Shown here: positions 10,957 to 22,785 of the stretch, in pieces
Layout: every line of letters starts with the position of its first letter
Position numbering within the stretch: the stretch's first letter is position 1
Origin: Sclerotiophoma versabilis
Lineage: Eukaryota; Ascomycota; Dothideomycetes; Pleosporales; Didymellaceae
Direction: 5' to 3'
NCBI GenBank assembly: GCA_012274445.1
Contig: JAAROD010000058.1
Location: forward strand, 992,001-1,056,000
Length of the DNA stretch: 64,000 nt
Program-made: the position numbers and the translations under genes
The notes under the pieces: generated by a model
Database searches by the model: none
What the model was told of the DNA's origin: nothing
What the model saw: the letters and a program-made list of their open reading frames with translations, nothing else

Positions 10957-11351
10957 GTTGAAATTAATGTGTGTGCGAGACTAGAAGGAAGGGTAGGTAG
11001 TGGGGGAGACAACAATTGATTGTTTACGTCGCGGGTCTCGATAGTTGCGCTCACTGACCGCATAGGAGAGCACCCTTGGCGTCTGGCAATCGCGGAGGCC
11101 CGGACACGTATCGCCGACTCTAGCTTGCCCTTAGCGCCCGGAGCTTCACCCTGAGCTTCTTCACATCAAATCCATCAACCACACGTCATCGGGGCATTTG
11201 TGCAGCAGACACAGGCAGTTTCTGCAGGCTGGAAAAGTGCACTTAAGCTTCTGCACCGCACAATCTATCATCAAGACGTCCTGTTTGTGAACGTGCTCGC
11301 GTGAGCGCCTGTCTTCAGTAGTGATTGTTGTCAACGCGTGATACCCTCAGC
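10957..11351. promoter_or_regulatory. Shared divergent promoter of clathrin light chain and Rtt103 genes
   Basis: A 395-bp spacer between two divergent start codons and so presumably a bidirectional promoter. No TATA box or other named site stands out. Confidence 0.5.
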
Positions 11352-12861
11352 ATGGCTTTTACGGAGGACAGCCTGAAGGCGAAGCTGTCGTCGCTCAATG
11401 AGACGCAAGATTCCATCTCCACAGTTGGCCAGTGGATCCTCTTTCACAGGTAAAGCATCCCCTCTATACAGGGCATCAATGGTGCGAGTATGGTGTGCAC
11501 AAGCAGTTTGCCCACATGGACAGTGCAAGCATCCTCGAATCACACCTCTACTACTCGCGAAACACCGCTGACCCAATGAATGTACAGACGACACGCCGAG
11601 CGCATTGCAGCAGTATGGCTACAGCGTATGAAGGAATCACCGCCGAACAAGAAGCTGGTTCTGATATACCTTGCCAATGGTAAGTTGGGATTCGATGTCG
11701 GCAAATTAGAGACATCAGCAAGCTTACACTTGGACAGAGATCACTCAGACCTCGAAGATGCGCAAGAAGGAGGAATTCCTCAGAGCCTACGAACCCATCA
11801 TCGTCGAAGCTACGACGGCAGCCTACAAAGGCTCACCGCACGATATCCAGAACAAGATTCGCAGAGTAGTCGAAGTCTGGAGACAGCGGCAGATCTTCAG
11901 CCAGGCCGTCCAGCAGAGTATCGAGAAGGCGATGAACGACGTTGACTCATCGAAATCTGTCGGGCGTAAACCTGCCCTGGGTGGAAGTCTATTCTCGAGC
12001 TCTTCAGTACCAGCTGAACTCAAGCCGATCACTCCCTTAGCAACGTCAGTCGAGAAGGCAGATCTTACGACAAAGCCAGCAGTAGCAACAGCAAACCAGG
12101 AATACGAAAAGGTCACCAACCCTGACTACACCATTCCGTCTGCGCCCGTACATGCCGCTGGGCTATCAACGCTCGTCAAGAAGCTCGCAGTAGCCGAAGG
12201 CGCAGTTGCAGAGAGCATCAAAGCGCGGTCAGCACTCATCGCGGGTCTTGAGAACCTCCTTGCAACCAACAAGTCGAAGCTTGAGCAAGACCAAGCCCAG
12301 GCCATAGACCTTAAGACTCGCAAAGACGCCATTGAAAGCCGCAAGCGCCAAGTCGAAGACGCAATCCTTCAAGGCCTTTCAGCCATTGAAACGAACAGAA
12401 TCTCCGCTGCACCTCTTCCTGTCGTATCGACCTCGCCAACCGACCAAGACCGCCCTCAAGTCGAGGAACTCACTCCCCCGCCCATGGAATCCTTCACCCC
12501 TGTCGGCTCACCACAACAAGCACCCACTCAAGTTGTCGAACCCGTCCCAGACATTGGCGACGACGTCATGCCCGAACCCGTCTCGAACCCAATCATCCCT
12601 GAGACCGCGGCTGCGCCCGGAAATCACACGACAATGCCCGGCTTCGCAACGACCATGGGCGATACGAACATACCGCACGACCTTTTGAAGAGTCTACAGC
12701 ACGCACGACCGGGGCAGGACGTGGGTGTGTATGGACAGCATGCGTACGAGACTGGAGTGAAGAAGAGGAAGATGAGTAACCAGGTCGAGGATGAGTATGC
12801 GGCGTTTGCCGGAGATGGGGATATGGAGGGGATTGATAGTACATTGGGAAACCTGATCTAG
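11352..12861 (+). CDS. rtt103: Rtt103-like CID protein (RNA polymerase II CTD binding, termination)
   Basis: Exons 11352..11449, 11588..11679, 11738..12861 (437 residues). The first about 130 residues form a CTD-interacting domain: FTEDSLKAKLSSLNETQDSI, then GQWILFHRRHAERIAAVWL, KKLVLIYLANEITQTSK, and the helix FLRAYEPIIVEATTAAYKG, then KIRRVVEVWRQRQIFS. A long coiled-coil segment follows (about 205-280, KARSALIAGLENLLATNKSK...IESRKRQVEDAIL), then a Pro-rich low-complexity tail. In yeast this family binds Ser2-phosphorylated CTD and works with Rat1/Rai1 at transcription termination; length and order of parts fit Rtt103 rather than Pcf11 or Nrd1. An in-frame ATG in exon 3 is not the start, because the CID needs exons 1 and 2. 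Confidence 0.88.
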
Positions 12862-13094
12862 AAGGTCAGATGTGCTACAGTGGTAATGGCGGAAATTGCA
12901 CTATGCTTGATAAATATGGAGCCTTCATTGATGCGAGGAAGCAAGTAGCACAACAGGTTTGTTGTTGAAAGATATGGAGTCATGTCATGCATGATTAGTA
13001 GATACCATTATCTTCATATTGTACAATGGACATCGGTAGCAAACGCTATACCTGTGCTATCATTCATTCATCATCCCTGCTGACTCGTCCCAGT

Positions 13095-14687
13095 TTAAGC
13101 TGGGTCACCTGTGTCTGGGTCCGTCGCGACCTCCTTCTCCCTGTCCCCTGGCATCTTCCTACTCCTCTCAATCTCCTCAAAAGTTCTTTGTCCTTCCTCG
13201 GTAGTCGCATCAATGACGCCCTGCTCGACACTCAGCATACCGCCCTCGCCCAACTTCTCTACTACCTCCTCCGCCTCCTCGACGCTCATCTTCGCCAACA
13301 CCTTGTTGATCTCTTCCAGCTTGCCCGTCTCAAGCGCGCGCTGCAGCCCTGGCGGGAATGTCTCGAAGATGCCACGCGCCATGATCTCGATCTCGCGCTC
13401 GCGTGGGTCCTCTGCAGTCGACTTCTCGGGAGGTACTTGGATGTTGATTGTTGTACCCGGGTCGACGGCGTGAAGCTGGATTTGCTCGACGCCCTCTGCG
13501 CCGGCGGGATTCTCGTCGCGCTCCTTGAGGATCTCAGCCGCGCGGGTCTTAATCCTATGGTACGTCTGGTCGACGTCGTCATTGAACATTTTGCTCGCCT
13601 GGTGGTCTTTGCTCTGTATCCTCTTGAAGAACAGCTCGACGCCCTGGCGCCCGCCGAGTTGCCGGCAGTATTGCAGTAGCAGGCCTTGGTGCACGCATTG
13701 ACGTGCGTGTTTGGGCTTGCCGTCGAGCTCGGAGTTGAAGGCTTCGACCAGGAGGCCGTCGGTTTCGGATTCTTTGAGGATCTCCGAGTGCTGCATCAGG
13801 AACTGGAGACAGGCGTACCAGTCACCTGCTTTTATGGCAGCGAATTTCTTGGCGAGTGGAGATGCTTCAACATTGTCCTCGTCGTCGACAGCGGTGCCTT
13901 CTTCGATGTCCGCGTCTGCGCCGGAGTCGCCTGTATCGGTGCGCGTAGCTTCGGGGCGCTTGGGTGTGTTGAGAAGCTCGACGGTTTCTGTCTTTGATGA
14001 AGATGAGGATGTGGTGGTGGGCTTTTTATCATCTTCTTTCTTTACGGCCGAGTAACTGAAGCCATCCTTGATATCATCGCTTGTGATGTGCCTCTTCTCT
14101 TCTTTCTCGAGCTCTGCCAGCTTCGCGAGCAACTGCTTCTGGAGATCCTCTACTCGCTCTTTCTCCTTGTGCAGCCCTGCGATGAACTGGTCATACCGCG
14201 AATCTGTGCTGTTGCTTGCATCAATTTCCTTCTTCACAATGTCCACCATGCTGGCCATCATCTGCGGGTATGTTGGCTTGTCTTTGATGTGCTCGTGTAC
14301 GCCCTCTGGTGGTGGTGGTGGCGCGTTCTCCTTCATATCCAGCATACTTTCCATCATTGCCTGAAACACCAGCTGGTCCTCGTTGCCGCCCTCTGCAAGC
14401 TTATCCTTATGCGACTTCAAGGCTGTGAGGAGGCGGTCGATGCGTGCGGTGAGACCATCGTTTATTATGCGCTCGTACTTGAGTGTCTTGATTTGGTGTC
14501 TTCTGTGTTCGCGCTCCTGGTGGATCTGAGCTTGTTTGGCGCGAATGAACGACTTCTTGTCGACGTTTGGGTGCACTTCGATGTCGCTGTCATCTGAGAG
14601 CTCGAGAGCGTCCTACACATGTCAGTAGGTATAAGGGAGGGGTTGAAGCTTCCGCATACGTACCCACTTGCTGTAGTTAATCACCAT
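13095..14687 (-). CDS. cdc37: Hsp90 co-chaperone Cdc37
   Basis: Two exons, complement(13095..14612, 14664..14687); the first codes only MVINYSKW. The assembled N-terminus MVINYSKWDALELSDDSDIE is the Cdc37 kinase-binding signature (the family starts with a W D x I/L E x SDD motif containing the CK2-phosphorylated Ser). It is followed by HPNVDKKSFIRAKQAQIHQ, a long coiled coil, the Hsp90-binding central domain (KFAAIKAGDWYACLQFLMQH; HARQCVHQGLLLQYCRQLG), and a C-terminal domain ending in an acidic tail. 513 residues, normal for filamentous fungi. It loads protein kinases onto Hsp90 in the cytosol; Wee1, encoded in this window, is a plausible client by analogy only. Confidence 0.95.
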
Positions 14688-15261
14688 CTTGTCTGACCTT
14701 TACTATATGCGGTGAGTGTTGCTATGTGGAGCTGATCGAGGCTGCAACAATGTTTGGAGGACTTCGCGGGGTCGGGTGGGATGTTCAAGCAAGTGGGGCC
14801 CTTCCATGAGAAGCTTCGAGCTGCTTCAGCACAGCTCCATCACGATTCTGACGACCACGCCCACTATCATCGGCAATGATCACTGGATGCCTTGTCCATT
14901 TGCACCACCTAGTGCTCCATGTCCTAGCTACCTCGTGTATTAGATGAACCGCCAAGGACAGGACAATTGACAGCCTACTGTGCGGCTGATCCGAGCTGAA
15001 GAGTATAAGAACACCACAGCTCATCTTCGACCTCTGATCTTCAACACCATCTCGATCCAACATGGATGTCTCTTGCGCCTATGGCTTTGTCAGGTTCACC
15101 TACCTGCATCAGCACCTCTGGAGCTCTACCACCATCACTGCCTCCATTGTCGCAAGCGGTCAGCAACCGCTCTCGGCACGTATGCCATGTTTCCTTCTTC
15201 CAGCTTCCCAGAAACGACTTGATTACTTTGATCGTTCGTGCGATAGCGGGCAAAAGCAACA
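14688..15261. other. Intergenic upstream of Cdc37, no clear gene
   Basis: Contains the cdc37 promoter. Several overlapping open frames on both strands at about 15040-15330 have no recognisable features and compete with each other, so none is annotated. Confidence 0.5.
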
Positions 15262-15726
15262 ATGCTTTTCTGCAAAGGCTACGGCAGCCGAACCATGCAC
15301 ATGTCCATGCTAGAGAAGGGGTTTTCACATGTAAAGACCATCAAAGGTGGTCCGATTACGGCCCTCGATCGGACTGAGGGAACCCATCTGTTCTACGAAA
15401 GTGCGGTCGTGCCAATCTGTCAAGGAGCAACGAGGTTCGAAACAAAGCCCACTGACTGATCATACAACAGAGACATACTAGGACCACTTCTGCGGCATAA
15501 TACCACGCTCAAGTTGTCCCGAGTAGAATCAGCGTTCATTTGGTTGTTTGAAACGCCTAAGTTGCGGTCCTCGCAAGCAAGATTGAGCGAGTTTGCGTAC
15601 TTTTACATTCAGCTGCGCATTGGGTTGAATATATATCATGGACCTGCCCCATTTACCACAGCCCGAGCATCGACCCATCGGTTACCGACCTTCGATCGCG
15701 CCTCCACGGCACGCCTAGACTCATGA
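15262..15726 (+). CDS. Hypothetical protein, 142 residues in two exons (uncertain)
   Basis: Model 15262..15434 joined to 15471..15726 over a very short 36-bp intron (gttcga donor, an actgac branch-like site, acaacag acceptor). The join gives a continuous, reasonably protein-like sequence: KGGPITALDRTEGTHLFYES, then DILGPLLRHNTTLKLSRVES and AFIWLFETPKLRSSQARLSE. No domain recognised. The true 5' end may lie upstream, since frames shift near 15250. It could also be a relic gene. Confidence 0.3.
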
Positions 15727-16396
15727 CGTCTGCCTTGGCCGAGGTCTTTTCTCGCTTCTTGCAGTGCAATCAAACAGCCCTTGGCGACGCCGGGCCCACG
15801 ACTCGTATTTTCCAGGTATCAAACAGCAGTATTGCACTCCAGTGATCACTTCGAATTGCTTCTGTCAACGCCAGCATTGCACCAAGGTAACATGAGGCTG
15901 CATTCGATATGAAATCAATCTATTCTCCGGCATTGCACCCGGGAGACGATAGACGAGGTCACGTGGGATCACCGGCATGAGACGTCTACCAAGCATTGAG
16001 GATGAACCACCAATAAAAATTGCCAAAAACGCTTCTTCCATCGGTCTACGCGCTGTTTCACGACTCCACCATGTTTCAACTCCAGCCGCTGTCATGAATG
16101 CTACGGTTTGTCTGTCAACCCCACATGCACGGATTGCAGCTATCAAAGTCAGTCTCGCTCACAGAGCCTGGAACATCACCGAATACACCTGTGTAGCTTA
16201 TGGCCTCTTTCGTCACGGACCTTGTGTTTGTACGCTTTGACGAGCTGTGGGGATACCAGGAAGCATCTGCCGTTAGCGCGTTTCGCACAATCTAACCGCT
16301 GCCCTTCATGATCATCAGCAGGCATTACCATCATGGAAGTTTCAAACACTGTGATACAAGGCGTTGACCTGACTCCTGGAATAAAAAGATGAACAC

Positions 16397-16403
16397 TATA
16401 AAG
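16397..16403 (+). promoter_or_regulatory. TATA-like element of the AA9 LPMO gene
   Basis: tataaag lies 163 bp before the ATG, followed by a pyrimidine-rich leader. Strongly induced fungal secreted-enzyme genes commonly have TATA boxes and CT-rich leaders. Assigned by position and motif only. Confidence 0.4.
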
Positions 16404-16461
16404 TTGCAAGCCTCGCGCAATCTATTTCGGCTCTCCAGGTCATCCAGTACCGAAGCATCAC

Positions 16462-16511
16462 ATTCATTCGTTTCTTTTTAAGCCTTCCCAGCTTATATTC
16501 ATTCGTTTCTT
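16462..16511 (+). repeat. 15-bp direct repeat in the AA9 leader
   Basis: attcattcgtttctt occurs at 16462-16476 and again at 16497-16511, a 35-bp period, 55 bp before the start codon. Probably within the 5' UTR. It may be a duplication in a CT-rich leader or a paired binding site. Confidence 0.6.
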
Positions 16512-16565
16512 CACTCGCTACCAGTTTTTCATACGCCGGATCGTACATTTTCCCAACCCTTCACA

Positions 16566-17361
16566 ATGAAGTACATCGCTGCTGCTCTTGCTTTCGCCAC
16601 GGCCGTCGCCGGTCACGGCTATGTCAACAACGCCACTATTGGCAACAAGGCCTACACCTTCTACCAGCCTTACCAGGACCCGTACACAAGCCCTGCTCCT
16701 CAGCGTATCTCCCGTGTGATCCAGGGCAACGGCCCGATCGAGGATGTAAACTCTGCCGATCTTCAGTGCGGTGGCTACACTGCGGGCGGCATCGTCGGCT
16801 CGAAGCCTGCCGCGCTTCACGCTGAGGTCGCTGCTGGCTCTGAGGTCGACCTCTTCTGGACCCTCTGGCCCGACAGCCACGTTGGTCCCACTGTTACCTA
16901 CATGGCCAAGTGCCCTGATTCGGGCTGCAACAACTACATGCCCAACAACAGGTACTTACAGTCCCCACACGCAACACGATTCTCAGTTTTACTAACAACC
17001 CTGCAGCGCCGTCTGGTTCAAGGTCCAGCAAAAAGGCCGCGACGGCACCTCCAACAACTGGGGCGCCACTCCCCTCATGAAGGCAGGTGGTGTCGTCACC
17101 TACACGGTCCCCAAGTGTATTCCCTCTGGCAACTACCTCGTCCGCCACGAGATCATCGCGCTGCACGCCGCTTACTCGTACCCCGGCGCCCAGTTCTACC
17201 CCGGCTGCCACCAGCTCAAGGTCACCGGCGGCGGCAACAAGACCCCCACTGGTCTCGTTGCTTTCCCTGGTGCTTACAAGGGAACTGACGCCGGCATCAC
17301 TTACGACTCGTACAAGGCCCAGACGTACACCATCCCTGGACCAGCTCTGTTCACTTGCTAG
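16566..17361 (+). CDS. AA9 lytic polysaccharide monooxygenase, secreted
   Basis: Exons 16566..16951 and 17007..17361 (246 residues). The signal peptide MKYIAAALAFATAVAG ends directly before His17, which becomes the N-terminal copper ligand. The second brace histidine is His105 in WPDSHVGPTVTYMAKC. The axial Tyr193 is in AYSYPGAQFYPGCHQL, and the second-sphere His182 and Gln191 (RHEIIALHAA, GAQFY) are present with the exact family spacing. Paired cysteines for the usual disulfides are visible (DLQCGG, PGCHQ). The protein ends at ...GPALFTC without linker or CBM1, so it is a single-domain enzyme. It oxidatively cleaves cellulose or related beta-glucans with H2O2 or O2 and an electron donor, outside the cell. 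All catalytic residues are present, so it should be active. Regioselectivity (C1/C4) cannot be told. Confidence 0.96.
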
Positions 17362-17998
17362 ACATAGCATGTGGGGAGCTCGTAGTTAAGAGACGTAAGA
17401 CAACTTCATTGTAGATATTCGTTTCACATATATATCTTGCCATGAATGCAATATAGACACCTCCCATTATTTCTGCTTGCTGTTGTTTTTCACAATGTGA
17501 TGCATGCTCCTATCTATCGTCTGGTCGCTTCACGACCAAGGCTCTTATGGTAAGAACGCAAGCTCTTGGTTGTGAGAAGTTGACCTCCTGCATAACCCTT
17601 CACAAGGGTGAGAAGTGGCAGTGAGCTGCGCTTGAGGTAGTGACACGGCACGCGGCTACGAACTTATCGTATACAACTTCCTTGCCACGTTAAGCTTGCC
17701 ATATGTACGTAGAAATGTAGGTTGATGACCAGTACTTGAAGTGCGATACGTTGTGTTTGTGCTAGGACCAGGCGTCTTGATGATCTTCATGGTCGAGTTT
17801 AGTTGCAGCTTCCAAGGGGGAATATGAGGAGTAAGTAGGACTCAAGGGTAAATGGAAGGAAGCCTGTGAAAGGTTGAATCGGATGTTGTAATTGGTAATT
17901 GTAACTGGTTGGGGTCACGTTGGATACCACAGTCCAGGACGAAACCCAATGCTGTTAGTTGCTTTCAGCATACTACCACATTAGCTAATTACCTGCCA
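17362..17998. other. Intergenic between convergent AA9 and MFS genes
   Basis: 637 bp with the two 3' UTRs. Open frames reaching in from 17909 are antisense shadows of the MFS gene. Nothing else seen. Confidence 0.55.
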
Positions 17999-19581
17999 CT
18001 ACAGAGCATACCTGAAATGCCTCGCCTGCATATCCGTCTGATCCTTGAACCCATCCTGAATGGCCTGTTCGTCCTCACCTGCGCCGTATTTCTTGTCTCT
18101 CCTCTTGTTCTCCCACCACATATACTGTCTCAGAAAAATCGCAACTACAAACATACCACAATAGCACACAATGAGTCCAGTCAGCGCGGAGAGATATCTC
18201 GGCTTCTCTGTGGCGAAAAAGATATTTGCTCCAGCGATGTTGCCGGCGGCGTAGAAGACGAACCACAGCCCATTTGCAGTGCTGCGCTTAGTGTGGCCTG
18301 CGATATTGCTGGTCAGAAGATTCCAGGAGAGAATGACTGGCGCTCCGACGAGGTACTGGAGCCAAGTGCATCCCACGAGACTCCAACGCTCGGTCAGAGG
18401 GGTAAGTCGAATACCGAGTAGTCCACCGAGAGGAGGCAGGCAGATGAAGGCCAGAATCAGGCAGCGCGTGTCTTTGAAGTAACCCGCAGCCAGACCGCAT
18501 AATGGAACCACTACGAATTCGATTGCCCCCGTAGGAAGTTGCAGGAGTGTAGCGTAAATACCGCTAAATCCGAAGCCGCGGATTAATGAAGACGCAAAGT
18601 TGGACACGCCACCGTTTATAACGCCGCAGCCTAGACCAATGAGCATCAGACAGTGGACTTTGATGTCCACTAAGGCCTCAAGCGCTTGGCTCGATTGAAA
18701 CTGCTTCGTCTTGACGCCGATCATATTGCTCGCGATCCGATCAATCGCCACGATACGCTGTTTGTGCGTCAGGAACTTCGCAGTAGCAGGGCTATCCGGC
18801 ATGACCCAGAGGAACACCCATGCCCAGACGAAATTTACAAGCCCGATGACCAGAAAAATAAGCTGCCAGGTCTTGATGTGTGGGCTATGGGCGTGGCCTA
18901 GCCCATACCCGAGGAGCGCGCCGATCATGGTCGCCATGCCGTTGAAAGCAAGGAAGACGCACATTCGGAGTGGTTGCTCGGAGCGTGTGTAGAACATGGA
19001 GACGATGTTCATAATGGCGGGCGAGATGGAGGCTTCGAACATGCCCAGGAGGAAGCGGAGGACTAGCATACCGGCGTAATTCTTAGCTACAACGTGACAG
19101 CAGAGCAAGATTGACCAAGTGAGTATCATGATGCCGGTGTACTTTGAGACGGGCAGACGTTGAATGAGGTAGTTTGCTGGTAGCGCCCAGAACAGGTATC
19201 CGAAGTTGAAGACAGCAGCTACCCAGGAATATCGTTGACCTTCGAGACCGAGATCTGGGATGAGCGTGTAGGCGGAGGCATAGTTGAGGGATAATTTGTC
19301 GAGGAATTGAATGGTGTACGTCATGCAGATCTGAATGAAGTCAGCCCTGTCAAGTGTCGCTCTGAACAGGAAGAGAGTATTACCATTGGAAGGATAACCC
19401 AGTCGATCTTTCGCAGCACGATCTTCCTTTCCGCATCCAGCTCTTCCCTTGTATACTGTCTGACTTCCAGATACAGGTCTGCCCCAATATCGCGCATTTG
19501 TTTTTCAGCGACCATTTGGCCTTCGTCAATGCTGGGTGCTGTTGTAACCGGCGAAATGCCATCTTTCTTCTCTTCTGACAT
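17999..19581 (-). CDS. MFS permease, Dal5/Tna1 (anion:cation symporter) type
   Basis: Two exons, complement(17999..19330, 19384..19581), 509 residues. The cytosolic N-terminus ends in RKIDWVILPMICMTYTIQFLDK, the hallmark of the allantoate/nicotinate/vitamin permease family (RKID..., LD(K/R) at the end of helix 1), followed by LNYASAY, which is the family NYA motif. The loop 2-3 motif is ANYLIQRLPVSKYTG, and helix 4/5 reads LVLRFLLGMFEASISPAIM. A second half with six helices follows (GNIAGANIFFATEKPRY near helix 11). The tail is charged. Expected at the plasma membrane importing a small organic anion such as allantoate, nicotinate or another carboxylate; the substrate cannot be read from sequence. 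A Met at 19611 would add ten residues. Confidence 0.9.
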
Positions 19582-20194
19582 CTTGGTGTATTGACGTACA
19601 GGCCTTGACAAGAGATTTGGAAGTTACCGAAGGGTAGCCTATGCGTGAGCCCTGAAGACGCCTGTGCCGTTATACCAACAAGTGTGACGTCTGGGGAAAC
19701 ACTGCATGGCGGGGTCCATCCTACCTTATACCTATAATCCTATGAATCGTCTGCCCACTCTTGGCATGCTGTATCAACGGTTATGCATACGGCTATCGTC
19801 GTATCGTCATGTGTTGCTTATCTCGGTTCGCCAAGCTCGACCTATCATTGCCGCATGCTGGTGTAGCATGCATGCAGTCGATGTTGTCGATCCTCCGGGT
19901 GGTCGAATTGGGTAATTCCCGGCTGCACATTCCCTGGCTGGTGTAGCCGGCGCTTACTAAAGGAAAACGTTAGCCGCAATCTTGAGCTTAATCGGATCGC
20001 TTTATCTGTGCTGAAGCCTTGCGATAATTATCACAGTGCGTGTGTAGCTAGTCGCAGTTGCTTCGAGACGAGTGTACGGCTGTTCATGCGTATGAATATT
20101 TTCATTCGGTATGATGGTCCTGCGACTGCTTCCTCAAACTATGGCAAGTATCACAGTTATGCAGCCGGAGTCCTGGTTGCGTAATTTCAATAGA
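19582..20194. other. Intergenic, no gene seen
   Basis: 613 bp between the 5' end of the MFS permease and the 3' end of the WD40 gene. Only short overlapping open frames; presumably the permease promoter. Confidence 0.55.
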
Positions 20195-21205
20195 TCATCG
20201 CCAGAGCCCGTATGCGCCTGTTGTGTATTTCCAAAGCTTGACAGTACCGTCTTCACTGCCTGTCGCATACAGTTTGCCGTCAGGCGAAAAGCTCGCTGAC
20301 CAGACGGGACCGTGGTGGCCCTTGTTGGTCTCCAACTCTTTCTCCTCGTCGAAATCCCATAGCCTGACCCAGGTATCGTTCTGGTTGCTACCACCGGTAA
20401 TGAACTTGCGCGCGCCGCTGTGCAGCGCTACGCTTGCGATCTCGTATGGTGTTTTGATAGTCTTGATCAGCGATCCCGGCTGGAGACTGTTGAAGAAGTA
20501 GACGCTGTTTCCAGCAGCCACGCTCAGTACGCCGTCCGGAGAGGTGTTATCCAGCTCGCAGGTGCCTACTACGCCCTCAACAGCATACTCGCCAATCATC
20601 GACTGTGTTCGCAGGTCCCACCATCTAATCTTCTTGTCCTCTGCAGCTGTGATCAAGATATTGGGGTCTGAAGTCCAGACAATCGACTTGATGGTTCCGG
20701 TGTGTACGCCTGCGCCAATCTCATAGCTCGGCGCCGAATCACCACCCTGCGAGAGATCGAAGATGCGCAGCTTCTTTTCCATGCCTCCTGTTGCAAGAAT
20801 TTGCGGGTTCGGTTGGTTGGGGAATGCGACGGCGCGGACGATGTGATTATGCGAGAGAGTGTGCAGGGCTTCGCCTGTATGTGTGTCCCATACCTTCCTA
20901 ATAGAATGTCAGAGAAGCCTCAGTTATCTGACGCGTACTCAGACGTACGCAGAGAAGTCAGCGGAGGCAGTCGCTGCGAGCGAGGCGTCTGATGAAAGCC
21001 TTGCTTGCCAGACTGCGCCCTTGTGGCCCAGGAAGGTTCCAATCCAGTCGCCAGTCACGCCGTCGCGCAGCATGGGGTTGCCGTCCTTGCATGCTGAGAT
21101 GATGTAGAACTGATCTTCGTCGACGATAGAGGAAAAATGTATGTGAGGGACAGGTCGAGAATGCCCATGGCAGGTGAGGGGCACCACTTTGGTTGTCTCA
21201 GGCAT
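20195..21205 (-). CDS. STRAP-type WD40 repeat protein
   Basis: Exons complement(20195..20897, 20949..21205), 319 residues. It begins MPETTKVVPLTCHGHSRPVP and is made of seven WD40 blades: GHKGAVWQARLSSDASLAAT...DFSAKVWD, HNHIVRAVAFPNQPN, GTIKSIVWTSDPNILITAAEDKKIRWWD, and the last GHHGPVWSASFSPDGKLYAT with TVKLWKYTTGAYGLWR. The C-terminal YGLW ending and the HG-R-PV N-terminus match serine-threonine kinase receptor-associated protein (STRAP/UNRIP), which in animals belongs to the SMN complex and eIF4A-related RNA complexes. In fungi the role is less clear; a cytosolic scaffold for RNA-protein or signalling complexes is the reasonable guess. Confidence 0.88.
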
Positions 21206-22785
21206 GTCTACAAGTAATGAATGTCGGTCGCGGAAGCAAGAAGAGTTCGATGTATGCAGTGAGGCCTGGCAAGAACGGCGGACAAGTTCGTGGTCAAGTC
21301 TTGCGGGCGGTGAGACTAGGAAGGAGGGCGTGTGATTTATCACAGGGGATCGTGGGTATGCGCCAGCGGGGTACTGATGTTGCTATGTTGCGACGACGGC
21401 AAGTCGAGCTGATACAAGATAGAACAACGGAAAGCGAAGGAGACTAGAAAGTCGTTACGGGTCGTGAATTCGTGAAAAGCGGTTTGCGCTACAAGATACA
21501 ATGTTGCTCAGGGACCCTTTGGACATGAAACGTCGCGCTATGCATTAGCGTCAAAGCCACTTCACCTGCCGTGCTCATCTCCACAACAAATAGGCTGCAT
21601 GCAGTCTTGAAGTTGATGCCGCAGATCTTGCGTTCTTCAAAGACAGACAACTGCTCATGATGTTGCGTCTGGATCTTCTGATGTATTGTAGGAGCATGAA
21701 TCGATTAGCTGCAGTTTCGAGAAAGTTTTTTTGTATTTGCAGAAAGGAGCCAGAGGATTAGGGGGTGCGCTTTCAAGACATCTTTCTAGCAGAGATACAT
21801 CGAATGTGTCAAGCGAGATTGTCTATTTTAGCAAAGCAGTCAGAAGCATATCGGGATTGGATTCACCCCAGGGGAGCAAGAAGAGCACAACAGAACATCA
21901 CGCATGTTGACCTGCCCTCCTGGAGGAAAACGACATCAAGCACTTCGAAGTGGGTTTCAAATCCAAGGGAAGAGCATGCAGCTTCACAGGCCCAGAATGG
22001 TCACATGTCGCCCAACCGATTAAGCTTCGACGCGTCTGTACTTGCCGAATAACAAGTCTGTGAATAACATCGAAGGTTCAAGCTCCTCCACACAAGCCCA
22101 CCGGACCCATCTCACATGACCTGCACCTACCATTAGCGACCTGAATGTCGTCAGCAGTACATCACACACATCACACACATCACACTCAATAATCGCGCAA
22201 TTTTGTTCATATGGTCAATGATATCGTGATATTGTTTCTCCAACATTACCCTCGAGATCCACCATGCTCCGCCCTCACCATTCCCCATGCCTCAACACCA
22301 ATGGTGTACACAGCACCAGGCCCACAACACCCGCCAACCCATCCGTACAGAGAGAAGTAAAATCGTTGCCATAATCGTTGCAACGTTCAGAGAAAGCAAA
22401 GGTATAACGCCGGTCCCCAGTTCGCGCATTTCCAGCAGCGAAGGTATCCTTGGGGGATGCTTTATGCAACGCGAAACTCCGGAAACCCAGATCAAAAAAA
22501 ACATTCCCAGTTCCAAAAAGAAGTCTGGCCGTGAACTCGTAAACAGATACGACCTTGAAAGGTAGTCGTCGAAGCAACAAGATGTTGATGCTTTTGCCCG
22601 TTAGGCCTGAACGCCGGTGAAAAAGAATACAAATGAAAAGCTGGCGACATAGTACTGGGTCGAGGTGTACTATGAGGCAAGATCTCGACAGGTTGTTGCA
22701 GATCAGCGTAACCAAGAAAGAGTGCTAAATGAAGTAAAGCACAAGAGATCGGAATGAGGCGAGCAATGGCAGACGAGGAAGCCGC
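21206..22785. other. Intergenic, gene-poor 1.6 kb
   Basis: Contains the 5' region of the WD40 gene and the 3' side of wee1. Small open frames (for example 21765-22052 plus) are not supported. A short cacacacat-type repeat sits at about 22160-22186. No RNA gene could be recognised. Confidence 0.5.

Larger units (their letters stand above)
15727..16565. other. Intergenic with AA9 promoter region
   Basis: Short competing open frames on both strands (for example 15865-16146 minus and 15977-16240 plus) show no family features. The last 200 bp hold the AA9 leader with a TATA-like site and a direct repeat, annotated separately. Confidence 0.5.

Noticed and set aside
13026..13679. 217-codon plus-strand frame opposite Cdc37
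   Set aside because: Antisense shadow of the well-supported Cdc37 coding sequence.
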